From: Rhizophagus irregularis
Lineage: Eukaryota > Glomeromycota > Glomeromycetes > Glomerales > Glomeraceae
Assembly (NCBI RefSeq): GCF_026210795.1
Contig: NC_089443.1
Coordinates: 4,836,001-4,900,000, forward strand
Reading direction: 5' to 3'
DNA: 64,000 bases
Numbering within the stretch: the stretch's first letter is position 1; each line of letters starts with the position of its first letter. Below, one piece after another: positions 22,731-35,200 of the stretch. Both the position numbers and the translations under genes were made by a program. Below the pieces are notes generated by a model. The model saw nothing but the letters and a program-made list of their open reading frames with translations, was not told the origin of the DNA and made no database searches.

Positions 22731-25176
22731 TTAATTATCTGGATGAATTGTTTCAAAATTATATACATTTCTTTTCAAAAACATGATTTTTTTGAATAAT
22801 TCTGGTTTTATACATGTTTTTTTATTAGTTAGTAGATTCCCTACATCAGAAAAGAGATGTTCACTTGCAGTTGAAGTTGCAGAGACCGCTAAATATTTTT
22901 GAGCAAGACTACTTAATATAGGAAACTCATTCCACTATAGAAGAGGATTTGAATCCAAAGGAATTTCAGGTAATTGTAAATATTCATTGATTTCATTAAA
23001 AGCTACTATGTTATCTTTAGTAAGTTGTTCCATTAAAGATTTCTTTTTTTTTTGGTTTTAACCCACTAGATATATGAGAATTATTAGATGTTTCTTTTTG
23101 ACCTCCTTTTTCTTTTTCAAATAACTCATGCAAATACTATTCAGTTTTGATTTTTTGTTCATTAGGAGCAAAATCAAGACTTTTGAATCTGGGATCAAGA
23201 ATTGAAGGAATTAAAATTTCAGTAGTAAGTGTAGGATAATATTTTTTTAAATTTGCATATAATTTTGATTTAACTTCATCAAGTAAACTAAAAGTAAGAA
23301 CTGGTTTACTAATATTAAAATTTCCTTCATCTTCAAATGCATCTTCTTGTTCATCATTATTAGTGTAATTTTCTGATGGATTAGTTGTAAGAGTATTAAT
23401 AATTTCAATTAACATTCGTATACGTAAACTGTTTGTTACATATTTACTTCCTCCTAATTCTGTTGTTACTTCTGCAAATAATGATAAAATTTCTTTTAAA
23501 TCAGTAAGAAGGTTCCATTTATGATCTGAAATCATTATTTCCTTTAATTTATTACCATCTTTCTTTGAATCTAGATCTGAATCAATTAAAAGTGTATTAC
23601 ACAATATTTTAATCCACTCTTTTAACTGAAATATATCAAACATGACCATGCAAAATAACTAGAATTCCAACGTGTTGCTATATCATTGATTAAATAAAGA
23701 TATTTAGCTGTATCTTTAACATCTTAAAATTAAAATTTGTTATTAATTAAATTCATAACTTACAAATAAAAGTGATTTTTTAATTTTCAATAAAACTTAC
23801 AATATTTTTTTCTTATTCATCCTCTATATCAGTTTCTGAATCTTCAGTATCTTTCTTATTTGCATTTGGATATTTTTTTTGAATGTCTTCCAAGCGTTTT
23901 GACTGTTTAAGACGCAAAAAAAATTCAATTAACCATTTTACTTTCATAATTAATGCCTTTACAGGAACCAAGCCTTTTTCAATAATAAGTTGCAATGTAT
24001 GAGTACTACATCCTTGCCATTCAACTGCATTCATATTTGAAATAGCTTTCTTCATATTAGCTGCATTATCTGTGGTAATTGTGAAGACTTTGTCACGTAA
24101 ATTCCACTTTTCTAATATTTCTTCTAAACTTTCTGTAATATGCTGAGCTGTATGAGGGTATCGAACATAATTAACAGTCAATGTAATTTCATTAAGATTA
24201 AAATTGGAATCAATATAGGAACATGTAATGCCTATATTAAGGTTGCTTGTCTAAACCTCTTCAAAATCCTACAATTAGTTTCGTCAAAATTTTACTATAG
24301 ATTTATTATAGTTTTGGCAGAGTTTTGGCAATTTTGGCATTTATAATAAGTTTTGGCAGTTTCGCCTTTCTTCAAAGTTTTGCCAGTTTTTTAATATAAC
24401 TTTAATATAGTTTTGGCAGAATTTCGCTTTTCAGTGAAACGTCATCTTGCCTAAACCCCTAGGTTTCAGCAAGCAACCTTAGCCTATATATCCTTGTCCA
24501 CCCCTTGAAGTCCACATATCAGTGGTTAATGAAATGTTTTTTGCCTCTAGCTTAATTTTTTTAATTAATGCTGGTAAAGTATAATTATAAGCATTACCAA
24601 TAACTTTCTTAATACCTTTCTCATCTGGCATAATAAAAGCTAGATCTAATTCACTAATAAGCCGACAAAATGAAGGACTTTGGACAACATATAATGGTTG
24701 AAGATTATCAATTATCCAGTCTATTAAAAATTTACAAAGTTCTTTTTGCCTATTGTCTTTATGTTTATGAATACACATAACAGTTTGAATAGTTTGCTGA
24801 TTCTGCATAATAGAAACAATCAATTAATTAAATTGATTTTTAAAAATAAAAAAATTAATAAGAGTACAAGACTAACTTTATTAATTTCGCCATCCTTTGA
24901 TATTTTGTGATCAATTAATAAATGGTTGATGGCATTTCCAGTTGAACCATCATTGATGTAAAAAGCTCTGCATACCTTTCCATTAGCATCTAAAAACTTA
25001 CATCTTTTAAGTGGTTCTTCTTTATCTCCTGTTTGCTCTTCAGTATTTACTTCTTCAAAATGATTCCATATCCAGCTCCTTTTTTTTCAGCTATTTTTTA
25101 ATCGTTTTGTTGGTAATTCATCCTCAGAAGTTGAGAGGCAAGATTGATCTTGTCTTATATCAGTATTATCACCCAT
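22731..25176 (-). pseudogene. Decayed hAT transposase with BED finger
   Basis: Read on the - strand from the ATG at 25176. A BED zinc finger comes first (SWIWNHFEEV, two cysteines, NAINHLLIDH), with one TGA stop just before it. Next is the SLTTDMWTSRGGQGYIG catalytic block (24479-24530), continuing after an inserted MITE as ITCSYIDSNFNLNEITLTV, then TTDNAANMKKAI and GCSTHTLQL (23990-24080). ATRWNSSYF follows an intron near 23720, and the C-terminal dimerisation domain NEFPILSSLAQKYLAVSATS, EHLFSDVGNLLTNKK ends at 22731. Order and motifs match the hAT superfamily. Stops (for example near 22935 and 23135), frame changes and the MITE at 24238-24481 make it inactive. Confidence 0.85.
24238..24481. 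mobile_element. hAT-type MITE, family B, copy 1 (244 bp), inside the hAT gene
   Basis: It begins TAAGGTTGCTTGTC and ends CAAGCAACCTTA. It is flanked by the exact 8 bp repeat GCCTATAT (24230-24237 and 24482-24489). The hAT protein resumes in frame across it if the element and one duplicate are ignored. The interior is rich in TTTGGCAG-like motifs. It has the same length as the copy at 47286-47529. Confidence 0.92.
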
Positions 25177-25539
25177 ATTCTGTAATTAAAACACTTGAAA
25201 GATAAAAAATTTTTGATTTTGATATAATTAGATTATCCCATTAAAGATAATCAGACGATGAACATAATGCGTGATACAAAATTTTAAACTAAATCAATTG
25301 TGGAATTACCCCTTTTTTTTATAATAAGTAACGATGAAAAAAAAAAAAAAAAATCGTAAAATAATTTTAAAATTTTAATAATTAATAATTAATAACTAAT
25401 AGTCTAATATCATGTTAAAACATTTTATTTTAATTAAAATATAAAAAAAAAGAAAGAACATCCTCAGATTCTTATTGCAAAAATATAAACAAAACCCACT
25501 TTACAGAAACCTTGAATTTTTAAACAATACCGAATTGAT

Positions 25540-26520
25540 ATAATAATGATGTTAAATAAATATCGTGGTGATATCGATTTGCAAATGATATCATTATGAT
25601 ATCGCAATGATATCATTTCAATATTAATTCAATATATCGAAATGATATCGTAAAGATATTTGTTTGAAAAAATATCAGATCGATATCATTTCAATATTGT
25701 TATAACAACAATGAATTTTTTGAAAAATGGGAAGTAAATACGATATTAATATGATATCGTTCTAACATTAATTCAATATCAATGTGATATCGTAAAGATA
25801 TCACTTTATAATTATCTAATCGACATCATAACGATATTGACGAAACATCAAATTGATATCATTTCGATATTATTAATTGTTATAACAATAATGAAAAATA
25901 GAAAGTAAATACGATATTAATATGATATCGTTCTAACATTAATTCAATATCAATATGATATCGTAAAGATATCACTTTATAATTATCTAATCGACATCAT
26001 AACGATATTGACGAAACATCAAATTGATATCATTTCGATATTGTTAATTGTTATAACAATAATGAAAAATAGAAAGTAAATACGATATTAATATGATATC
26101 GTTCTAACATTAATTCAATATCAATATGATATCGTAAAGATATCACTTTATAATTATCTAATCGACATCATAACGATATTGACGAAACATCAAATTGATA
26201 TCATTTCGATATTGTTATAACAATAATGAAAAATAGAAAGTAAATACGATATTAATATGATATCATTTTGATATTATGTCAATGTCAATATAATATCATA
26301 AAGATATCACTTTATAATTATCTAATCGATATTGCCAAATAACGAAATGATATCATTTTGATATTGTTATAACAATAATGATTTTTTTTTAATAAATGCA
26401 ATATCGATATAATATTAATTCAGTATCAAAATAATAATATCAAAATGATATTATCTATAAATATTGAATTTACCTTTAAAAATATCAAATCAATCAAATA
26501 TCATTTTATAATATTTTAAT
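25540..26520. repeat. GATATC-rich satellite (about 171 bp period, ~5 copies)
   Basis: The landmark AAGTAAATACGATATTAA recurs at 25732, 25903, 26074 and 26238, so spacing is 171, 171 and 164 bp. Units are built of dispersed GATATC/GATATT words and short palindromes. The copies around 25730-26230 are nearly identical and the flanks are degraded. No gene is present. Confidence 0.88.
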
Positions 26521-28480
26521 AATTTGTAATCTAATTTAAAAGTTAATTTCAATAGATTTAAGTTACCGGTTATTTATTACAATAACAATTTTAATTACAG
26601 ATAAAGTATACATTAGTTTAAATATTATATAACAGATAAAAAAAATATCAATAAATCTATAATAAACTAATTCAATAAATTAGAATTATGAGTTAAATTG
26701 GTGATGTAAGTCAAAACATTATGCCTTAATACTCCAGAATCATAACTCATCAACCCAAAGTTGAGGATTAACCGGGTACCTTGCTTTAGATTCAGCGACA
26801 CTGCCCAAGTTGGATGGGGTGTCACAGGTACACTTTAAGAAGACTCGCTACGACTCTATTGCAAAAAGGATAAGTATATTTGAAAACACCAGACATAAAT
26901 TCACCTCAGAAGTTTGGCGGGAAACCCCTATAAATAACTGCAGTTTCATCATTACCAAAATCATTGAATTTAGGGATACAATGAAAAAGTTCATTAGAAT
27001 GACGGCTTTAAAAAAAAAATACAAATATATTCTCAACTTTGACAATTCACCCTTATTCTTTGGCCTGGAATTCTCATATGACTGCATTATTGTTGTTTGT
27101 AATTTGATCCATTGAATCCACCATAAATTGCCTGGCAAAGCGAACTTTTATTAGACAACTATAGCTTCATCAACAAACGTTGCAATGTGTTTGGACGAAT
27201 GACATCCTGTTTAATAAATTTTAAATGGGCAAACGTGGACCTAAAACCCATTATAAGGTAGGCTGCAAGAAGTGCAAAGCAACCTACCTAACCCACGAGT
27301 GGGTCTAGCAGGGTTAGGGAATTAATTACACGCCAAACACACACAAGTTGGTATGGAGTTAAAAGTCTTACAAACTAAAAATTATTTTTGCCACTTAATT
27401 CTCCAATAATCAATGTTATAAAAAAGTTACTTACGACTTAAGCCTACTTAATTATATATAAAACGACACTTCGAACAGACAGAGCTCATGATATATGAGA
27501 ATATCCCATCATGCCTATTTTAACCTTTGATTAAAAGATTTTCATTGCGTTAATTATATAAGCTTTACGCCTATATAACATAAGCTTACACCTATATAAT
27601 TCAAGTCCGCCTTTTCCTATAACACACTATGCACGACGGCAAACGGTATAGGAAGAAGACTCTACTTTCAGAAAGAGAAGTTTTTTTTTTCAAAAAAAAA
27701 AAACATACAAATAAATAGCGGTTAAATAAAATAGTGGTTAAATTGACTTTTTAGGAATTAATAGGCCTTATAGCCTTATAATATACGCGATCATTTAATA
27801 TACGCGATCATTTAATCAGACAATTTATTAAATTTGGTATTACACGAACTTGATCAACCTGATAATTGTTTAGTCTCTTTATAGGTGGATATTTCTTAAA
27901 TTATCACCTGAACTTTTCAATTTTTTGCAGAATCGAAGATGGAAACCGGAAAAGTATTCTGATTCAGAATTTTTTTTAAGAAATGTGTTTGTTATTTTGT
28001 AAATTACCAGTCAGAATTGGCTTAAACTTTAAAGTTCTTACTTTACGCAAATGTTACGCAAATGTATTCTTTTTGATCTGTATAAGAACGTCAAATATAT
28101 AGAGATATTTAGGCCGTATATACTAAAGAAGAAACATCATATAATAACCATTCCATTTTTAACAAAACAACAATTACTTTTTAAACTTAAAAATGTTATA
28201 TCTTAGACAAACATTTTATAGTTTTATACATCCATTTTATTTTATATTATTATCACTCGACATTATGGTATAATGTTTAGAATAATGATGTTTCATATTA
28301 TCATTTGCTTGTAAAATTTACTAAATTTATTCAATGTAATATCGTTATAAAATGCATAATTTTATAAAAAAATTAGAGCGTTTGCTAAGATTTATAACTA
28401 TGTATAATTTAATATTATTATTAATAACTATGATTAAAGGATATGAAGTATCAGTACAGTATAAATAAAATAACTTACCG
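26521..28480. other. Non-coding region of mixed composition
   Basis: No supported gene. The stretch 26760-27360 is less AT-rich (ACCGGGTACCTTGC, CTAACCCACGAGTGGGTC) than its surroundings, and 27540-27600 has a duplicated AAGCTTTACGCCTATATAA/AAGCTTACACCTATATAA. It may be a decayed retroelement end, but I see no reverse transcriptase or clear LTR pair. A 101-codon open stretch at 26810-27115 has no recognisable domain and no supporting context. Confidence 0.45.
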
Positions 28481-28489
28481 ATAAAGAAT

Positions 28490-29293
28490 CAACGATCTTA
28501 TTTCCGCTCCTAGAAGGAATCGTTAATTTTTTGGTCATATTATCTAATTCTTTAACGGCGGACAAATTTTTTTCCATTCCACGAAACCTTAAAGGTTTCT
28601 CTTACGAAATCAACCAAGGTATTGAATCCTCCATTTCTTGTTAATTCTGAAATATTAACAGCTACAAGCTGTCAGCTTAAAATCTTTTGGACAAATTCTT
28701 CATCAACGTAATCTATAAGTTCCTTTTGAGATAAACTTCCAGTAGATGCTTTATAATTAAATTAATAATTAATACAAACAGCACTATTTGGTTAGCTACG
28801 AAACAATTAAATAAATACCTGTTTTTTCTTATTTCTTTAAATTCTTCTACAGAAGTTAAAATAATTTGGTTAAACTTATTTCTGAAATCGATAAAAAATT
28901 TTCGGGTTTTTTCGAGGTAGCTTTTAGCTTCATTCAAATGTATTTTTATTTTGAAAATTTTTGTTATCAACTCATCAAAAACTTCACCACGCGGACTTCT
29001 TGCACGTAAAAAAAGACACTTGACACTTTCGTCCCATAGACGAATTTTATCCTAAAATATTAAAAATACCTTATTTAAAAGATTTAGACATAATAAAATC
29101 ATGTTAATTTAATACTTACGTCCGTAATTTTACTGGATGATGAGATAGCAACATCCGTATTGTTCATTTCTAGTGCCAATCTTAAAATTTCCGGATGGTC
29201 GACGAGCCAAGCAACTATTTCTAAATTTGACTTTGATTGAAATACTTCGGGTTTTTTATGATCTTCCGTCTTACTCTCATCATCATCATCATT

Positions 29294-29328
<35 letters not shown>

Positions 29329-29641
29329 TACTTCTTTTTTCATTTACTACTATAACTTCTTTATCAGCAGATTCAGCAGCTTCTTTATTACTATTTTTAC
29401 TTTTTTTCATCAACTGATTGGCTTTCTCAATGTCAATATCTCTTCTTTTTTTCGTAATTTGTTTTCTTTTTGATCCTATTATACATATTTTTGGTATTTA
29501 TTAATTATTCTTCTTACATATAGCTATATAAGCAAAACTTACTATAAATTTACAAAAGAGTTATATCTATATACCTCCTTCAACTTCCATTTCTTGATTA
29601 TCATCAGACGATTTATTAGGTAATTTACATTTAGTCGTCAT
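28490..29641 (-). CDS. Hypothetical nuclear protein, 3' part decayed or mis-modelled
   Basis: I do not recognise this family. On the - strand, three exons keep frame: 29641-29575 (start MTTKCKLPNK), 29475-29120 and 29051-28819. A bipartite basic stretch KRKQITKKRR suggests nuclear import. An Asp run of about 11, encoded by a GAT repeat, follows a KEAAESADKE segment. WLVDHPEILRLALEMN and RSPRGEVFDELITKI lie in helical stretches, then LNEAKSYLEKTRKFF. After a further donor at 28818 the next exon gives either a short tail or a frame with a TGA stop; similar-looking sequence (ISELTRNGGFNTLVDFVRET, SAVKELDNMTKKL) continues in broken frames to 28490. It may be a dying gene or a longer one with a missed exon. 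Confidence 0.5.
29276..29328. repeat. Trinucleotide microsatellite (ATC/GAT)
   Basis: About 17 ATC triplets, one TTATC variant inside, encode the poly-Asp run of the - strand hypothetical gene. A length change by whole triplets would keep the frame. Confidence 0.9.
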
Positions 29642-30828
29642 AATATAAAAAAAAATATGAGCGAAAAAAAAGTGGAACAACCTTTTTGTTTAAAAGTAGA
29701 TGATATTTATCGAGAAAATATGAATGAATAAAAAATGTAGAGCAACTTTCTTGCTCAAAAAAGTAGATGATAAATATTGAATGAACAAAAAAAAGGGGCG
29801 AGGTTATCATGATATAATTTTGAGATTTTAGCTATTGTAATTATGATTGTAGTATTTAATTGGAAAATATACATGATCTTAATATCATTGTGTATCATGT
29901 AGAATGCAGGATCAGTTAAAAATATCAGGAGATGGGAAAACTAAAAATTATGATTTCTAGAAGATCGAAAATTAAATTTAATTAATATAAATAAATTATT
30001 ACAATATCGAATTTCATTCAGTGAAATTTTTTTTTTACATGGAAGATTACCTCAAATCGATTTTACGGTTTCAAATTTATTATATTTTTCAGGCTATACG
30101 TGGAATGAGAAGAAAAATAATGGAAAGGTGAAAAGAAAAATGATCGGTAGAAGAAAAGGAGTGAGAAGAAATTAATGGAATATTACGTTTTGAATTTCCA
30201 TTTTTATGTGTGATACGATGACATGCAAGAAAAAAAAATTTATAAACTCTTGACGGAAAAATAACTGAGCCAATGAACCATGTGATGATCCTATCTAACT
30301 AAGCCATATCTATTTAGTGTAAGCCTCTGGATTGATTACATAAAAAATAGATGGGATCTACAGTAGTCGACTTACAACGATATTTGAAAAATACCGATAT
30401 ATTGATTGAAATTGTGAAAATACTGATAGGAAAGAGTTTTAATACATATTGGTGTAATCAAATATCGGTATATAAAGTATCAACTATTCAAATAATACAA
30501 GTCATGTGCAACTAATCATTTGTTTAATTGTTCGATAATATTCCTAAAACGGAGTAAATTAAGATCGAATTAAGTTCCTTACGGTGTAAATTAAGGTTAG
30601 CTTAAAATTCAGTATAATTGTAATATATCATCGCAGTGTAATATGAAATATAATCAAGAACATGCGTGATTTAAAATATTATATTTTATAATTATAAAGT
30701 ATAAAGATAACATTTTAACTCATTTTTTATTAATAGAATTTTGTTTATTTATTTTATTTATATATATTAATTAATGCAGTATTACTATAATTATATTTTT
30801 AAAATAAATTGATAAATCAAAAAATTGA
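29642..30828. other. Non-coding AT-rich region
   Basis: No gene. It contains a short repeat of AAAAAGTAGATGATA near 29693/29760 and A/G-rich stretches at 30110-30170. Confidence 0.5.
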
Positions 30829-31137
30829 GTGTATTCAATGTTAAATAAATTAATTAAAGATGATTGCATTAGAACTAGACAAGATCGTAAAAATAAACTC
30901 AAAGAAATCAAAAAAAAATTATGTGTGTATTCATTGTTAAATAAATTAATTAAGGATGATTGCATTAGAACTAAAAAATTTAGACAAGATCGTAAAAATA
31001 AACTCAAAGAAATCAAAAAAAAATTATGTGTGTATTCAATGTTAAATAAATTAATTAAGGATGATTGCATTAGAACTAAAAAATTTAAACAAGATCGTAA
31101 AAATAAACTCAAAGAAATCATAATAAATTTATTATAA
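30829..31137 (+). repeat. Three tandem 93-102 bp repeats, open in frame
   Basis: Three copies on the + strand each translate to YSMLNKLIKDDCIRT, then QDRKNKLKEIKKKL. Copies 2 and 3 have an extra KKF triplet-codon block that copy 1 lacks, a 9 bp in-frame difference. The opposite strand is also open, so coding is unproven. There is no promoter, start context or homology that I can name. Confidence 0.6.
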
Positions 31138-31188
31138 ATATAGAGCCTTTTCTTGACATTTTCCCCATTAAACTAATAATATTTAATA

Positions 31189-31848
31189 ATGGCAGCATTA
31201 AACTTAAACGCAAATCTTCCAGTATACATTCAATGGCCCGATGACGCTGCTTTGACCTTAATTCAGCGTCGTCGGGCCTATCAGCCCTTATTCACCACAA
31301 CGAGGTTACATGACCAAAACCAATTATGGCGTGGAATTGCTCGTGATATACGAAACAACCACATATTCAGGCCAACTAGAAAACAATGTAGAGAGAAATG
31401 GAATGCGCTAAAGTTGGGGTATGAGAATTTAGAGAGATTAATAAACAGAAATCCTGAAGGATATCCCACTCGTACCCCGACTTTGCATGACGAGAGATTC
31501 CACCAGGAACTCTCTGATGAGTTTTGGAGAGTGGAGCGTAAGTATTTATTATTTAACTGATTTTTTCATTAATTCATTGCATTTATATTAATACTTGCTT
31601 TGTTTTAAGCATTAGTCCGGGCCGCCCGGAGAAATAAGATGGATCATAGGACATACGAGTATAGAGAGCGCAGGCGCTCTCGCTCCCGATCCCCCCTATT
31701 ACCACCGAGAGCGCAGGCGCTCTCGTTCTCGATCTCCCTACCACTGAGAGCGCGGGCGCTCTCACCGACGTCATTGATTTTTTATTTTTTATTTTATTAT
31801 TTTAATATATTTTATTTTATTTTATTATTATGTTTTATTTTATTTTAA
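31189..31848 (+). CDS. Myb/SANT-like DNA-binding protein, 2 exons
   Basis: A small protein whose first exon (31189-31537) encodes a Myb/SANT-like (trihelix) fold: QWPDDAALTLIQRRRAYQPL for helix 1, LWRGIARDIRNNHI for helix 2, and TRKQCREKWNALKLGYENL for the recognition helix with its conserved KW. Donor CGTAAGT at 31538 joins exon 31610-31848 in frame and adds an Arg/Ser-rich REERRRSRSRSP-like region made of palindromic GC-rich repeats, then a hydrophobic low-complexity end; total 195 residues. Without the splice the protein stops at 31560. It lies 0.4 kb before a transposase pseudogene on the same strand and may be a transposon partner protein or a domesticated one (inference). Confidence 0.65.
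31664..31763. repeat. Three GC-rich 18 bp palindromes
   Basis: GAGAGCGC and GCGCTCTC separated by two bases occur at 31664-31681, 31707-31724 and 31746-31763. The stems are identical and the loop is AG, AG, GG. They stand out in AT-rich surroundings and lie in exon 2 of the SANT-like gene. Confidence 0.9.
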
Positions 31849-32000
31849 TAATATGTTTTATTTTATTTTATTATTATATGTTTTATTTTATTATATGTTT
31901 TATTTTATTTAATTATTATTATGTTTATATTATTATATGTTTTATTTTATTTTATTATTATGTTTTATATTATTATATATTTTATTTTATTTTCATTCAA
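31775..32000. repeat. TTTTA simple repeat tract
   Basis: A long run of TTTTATTTTATTATTATG-like words. It is low-complexity and not a gene. Confidence 0.9.
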
Positions 32001-32231
32001 TAAATGACTATTTTCGATAATATTATTTGTCATACCAATTGTCATTAACCATATACAGCCGGTATAATTGACCCTAAATTTTGTGTAGCCAAATCGGCAG
32101 TAATTTAACCGAATTGATTACTTAATTGCATTTTTTTTTTTGCCGACACACTAATAGTATTTAATAAATTTAGTTCTAATTGAATTTATAAAATTCTAAT
32201 TAAATTTGAATTATTTTAAATTGTTATAAAG

Positions 32232-35200
32232 ATGAGAAGACGATATAGTCACAACAAGCCAATAGAGCCAATTCGAATTCGAAATCGGGTTTCTTACAGC
32301 AAACCTAATGAGACAACAGATTCTGACGAGAGAGTGGCAATTCGTTCGCCTGTACGTTCACCTGATAATGATAACGATGACATGGACTTTCAGTATGATC
32401 ATAAAGATGATTTAAGTTTTCAAAACATTAATGATGACGATAATGCATATGGATCAATTAATCCTCAAGACTACAATGATGAGATGATATTTTCGCAAGA
32501 TAATGTCAATTCATCTGATACTGAAGAGGAAGAAGAAAGTGATAACGAATACAATTATGAAGAGGAGGAAGAGGAGGAAGATAATAATGAAAACAATGAC
32601 GAAGAGGAGGAGGATGAAGGTAATAATGATGATAATAATAATCAAGTGGAAGAGGAACGTAATAACGATGAAGAGGAACGTAATTACGATGAAGAGGAAC
32701 GTAATAACGATGAAGAGAAACGTAATAACGAAGAAGAAGAAATACATCAAATCATTGAAGTGTTAGATGAAGACAAGATACCGTTCTGCAATGATCAATT
32801 TGCACCGTACTTTGATAATTATACAACTACGGCATTATTTTGCTGGCATCAGAAACATAATGTTTCTATGAAAGCATATGAAGATCTTGTCGATATCATT
32901 CACAATTCTCAATTTGAACCTACCCATGTGGTAAAAAATATCCGAAGATTCCAATCATGGAGAAAACGTCTTCCTCTCCTACCAATAATAACAAAGTCTA
33001 TTAAAATTTCACCAAAAAAAACTCCATGAACCTCACGAGGATCAAAACTTTCGTATCAACTCTCAATTAGTGAAATTATATGGCGTGTTCTTAATAATCC
33101 GATGCTAATGGAGCATATGTATTTTGGACCCGTCATTAATTCTGAAGAAAAATCAGAATTTTGGCATGGAAATTTATGGGGGGAATCCCCACTTTTTGGA
33201 CAACACGAAATATTAATATCAGAAGGTTATAAATTAATACACTTTGATACAGTTATAATTTATTATCATTGATAATATTTATTAAAGTTATTTATTTTTA
33301 ATAGATAGTATTGTACCGATCTGGTGATTTTGTTTACTATCATGATGATAATGGTCAAAAAAAACTTGGAAGATTAAGATCAATTTTAAAAAATCATGAT
33401 GGATATTATCAGTTACGAATTCAAAAAATTTTGGAATATAGTGATTTACCCGGAAATTTAAAAGGGTTATCAAGACAACGTCGTTCTATTACCAGTGAAG
33501 TATGGTTACAAGACGAACGATTTTTAATTATAATGACTTCTCAAATTTTAGAAAAAGTAACTATATTGATGATGTTTCAACATTAAAATATTCCTGATGG
33601 TTCATTGCGGATTAGTGAAATAATTTATAAATGTAATGACCGTTGGCACGTTCGTAATGTAAAGCTTTCATACCTACATCCATCTGATTACATTTCTATT
33701 AGAAATCCACCATCATCATCTATGCCAATCTATAAGCTGTTTTTAGATCTTTATTATGATGATTTTGGTACATTTAGAAATGTATACCATTCTCTAGGTG
33801 GTGTTTATGTACAGTTTGGAAATATGCCAGCACATCAAAGAAAGCTAATAAAGAATCATTTTGTTATTGGGTTTATCCTATTTGGAGGAAAATTTGACGA
33901 ATTTATGATACCATTCATTTCAGAAATGAAGGAATTAGAGAAAGGAAAGGTGATGACTGTCCAAGGACAAGATGCATGGATAATTGCTGGTTTAGGCGTT
34001 GTTACGGCAGATTTACCTCAAGGTAACGATATGACAGGAGTACTAAGGTATTTTTTCAACTTAGTTAATAATATAATAATATAATTTTATGACAACTATT
34101 AAAATTTTTTAAAAAATAAATTTAGACATAATGCAAATAAGGGTTGTCGTACTTGTAAAACTACTAAAGAATCATTGAGTCCTCACAATCAGGATATCGT
34201 AACAACATTATGTTATCATCATATTACAGACGAAGAAATCTTAAAAATTTCTCATGAGACTATAATGTCAAGAAGAGATCAACTTTGTACGGAATATGGT
34301 TTACGATCATTACCTAGTATTTTAGATAAATTAAAAAGGGAAAGACATTTACAGATGCCGCAGGATGTTTATCATGCGACTGCAAGAAAGATTGGGCGGC
34401 TACTAAAATTAACTTGTGAATTATTTTCACGAGAAGGAGAAGATAATTTTATCGAAATTTGGAAAAATTTTGAAATCCCAAAAAGATGGTCTCGCTTACC
34501 AAATCCGATTACTCACTACAATAGTTTTATGATGTCGGATTTACTTAGATTAGCTATGATTATGCCATTTTTGTTAAACCAGTTTTTAAAAGAATCAAGT
34601 ATCAAACGTAATGAAACAGCCATAATTCAACAAAGAATTGATGCATTTCGAGTTAGTTCAGTTCCAAAAATTATTATATCTTGTTGGATACATGTTGCAA
34701 AAACTATGAAAGCGGTTTTTAACAAGAAATTTACATCAGATAGCTATGAGGAATTGCAACAATGTCTTGAAGAAGAGTTTTCAATCCTTCCAAAGGGTAT
34801 AGTTACAAATTTGATATTGAAATGTGGAATAATTTCAAATAATTAACAATATTTTACTTTTTATAGGTTTTTGTAAATTTTGTTAATTTACCAAACATAC
34901 ATGTTAATATGCATTTTTTGATGCATGCTAAAACCTTTGGAACACTTATTAATACCCAAGTTGGTATAAAAGAAATGGTCCATCGTATTTTTAAGGGGAT
35001 GGTACCAAAAACTAATTGCAAAAACATAGATTTAGATTTATTAAAGCGTTACAATACTTTATTTGCAATTCGACATTTAGCAGATGGTGGTATTGATCCA
35101 AGATTTAATAGATCTTGTACTAGATTTACAAATTCAAATTTTGGACAATTATTTTTAAATTGGTATGTTACAGAAGATAAATATTCAACTGAAGCAACTG

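Noticed and set aside
25732-26238. 171 bp monomer length equals that of primate alpha satellite.
   Set aside because: Sequence is unrelated and the fungal context makes the length a coincidence; nucleosome-scale length is the only shared idea.
26810-27115. Open reading frame of 101 codons.
   Set aside because: No domain, no splice or promoter support, and the opposite strand is equally open.
30771-31121. Open - strand frame with FLRSCLNFLVLMQSS repeats.
   Set aside because: It is the antisense of the three tandem repeats and has no independent support.
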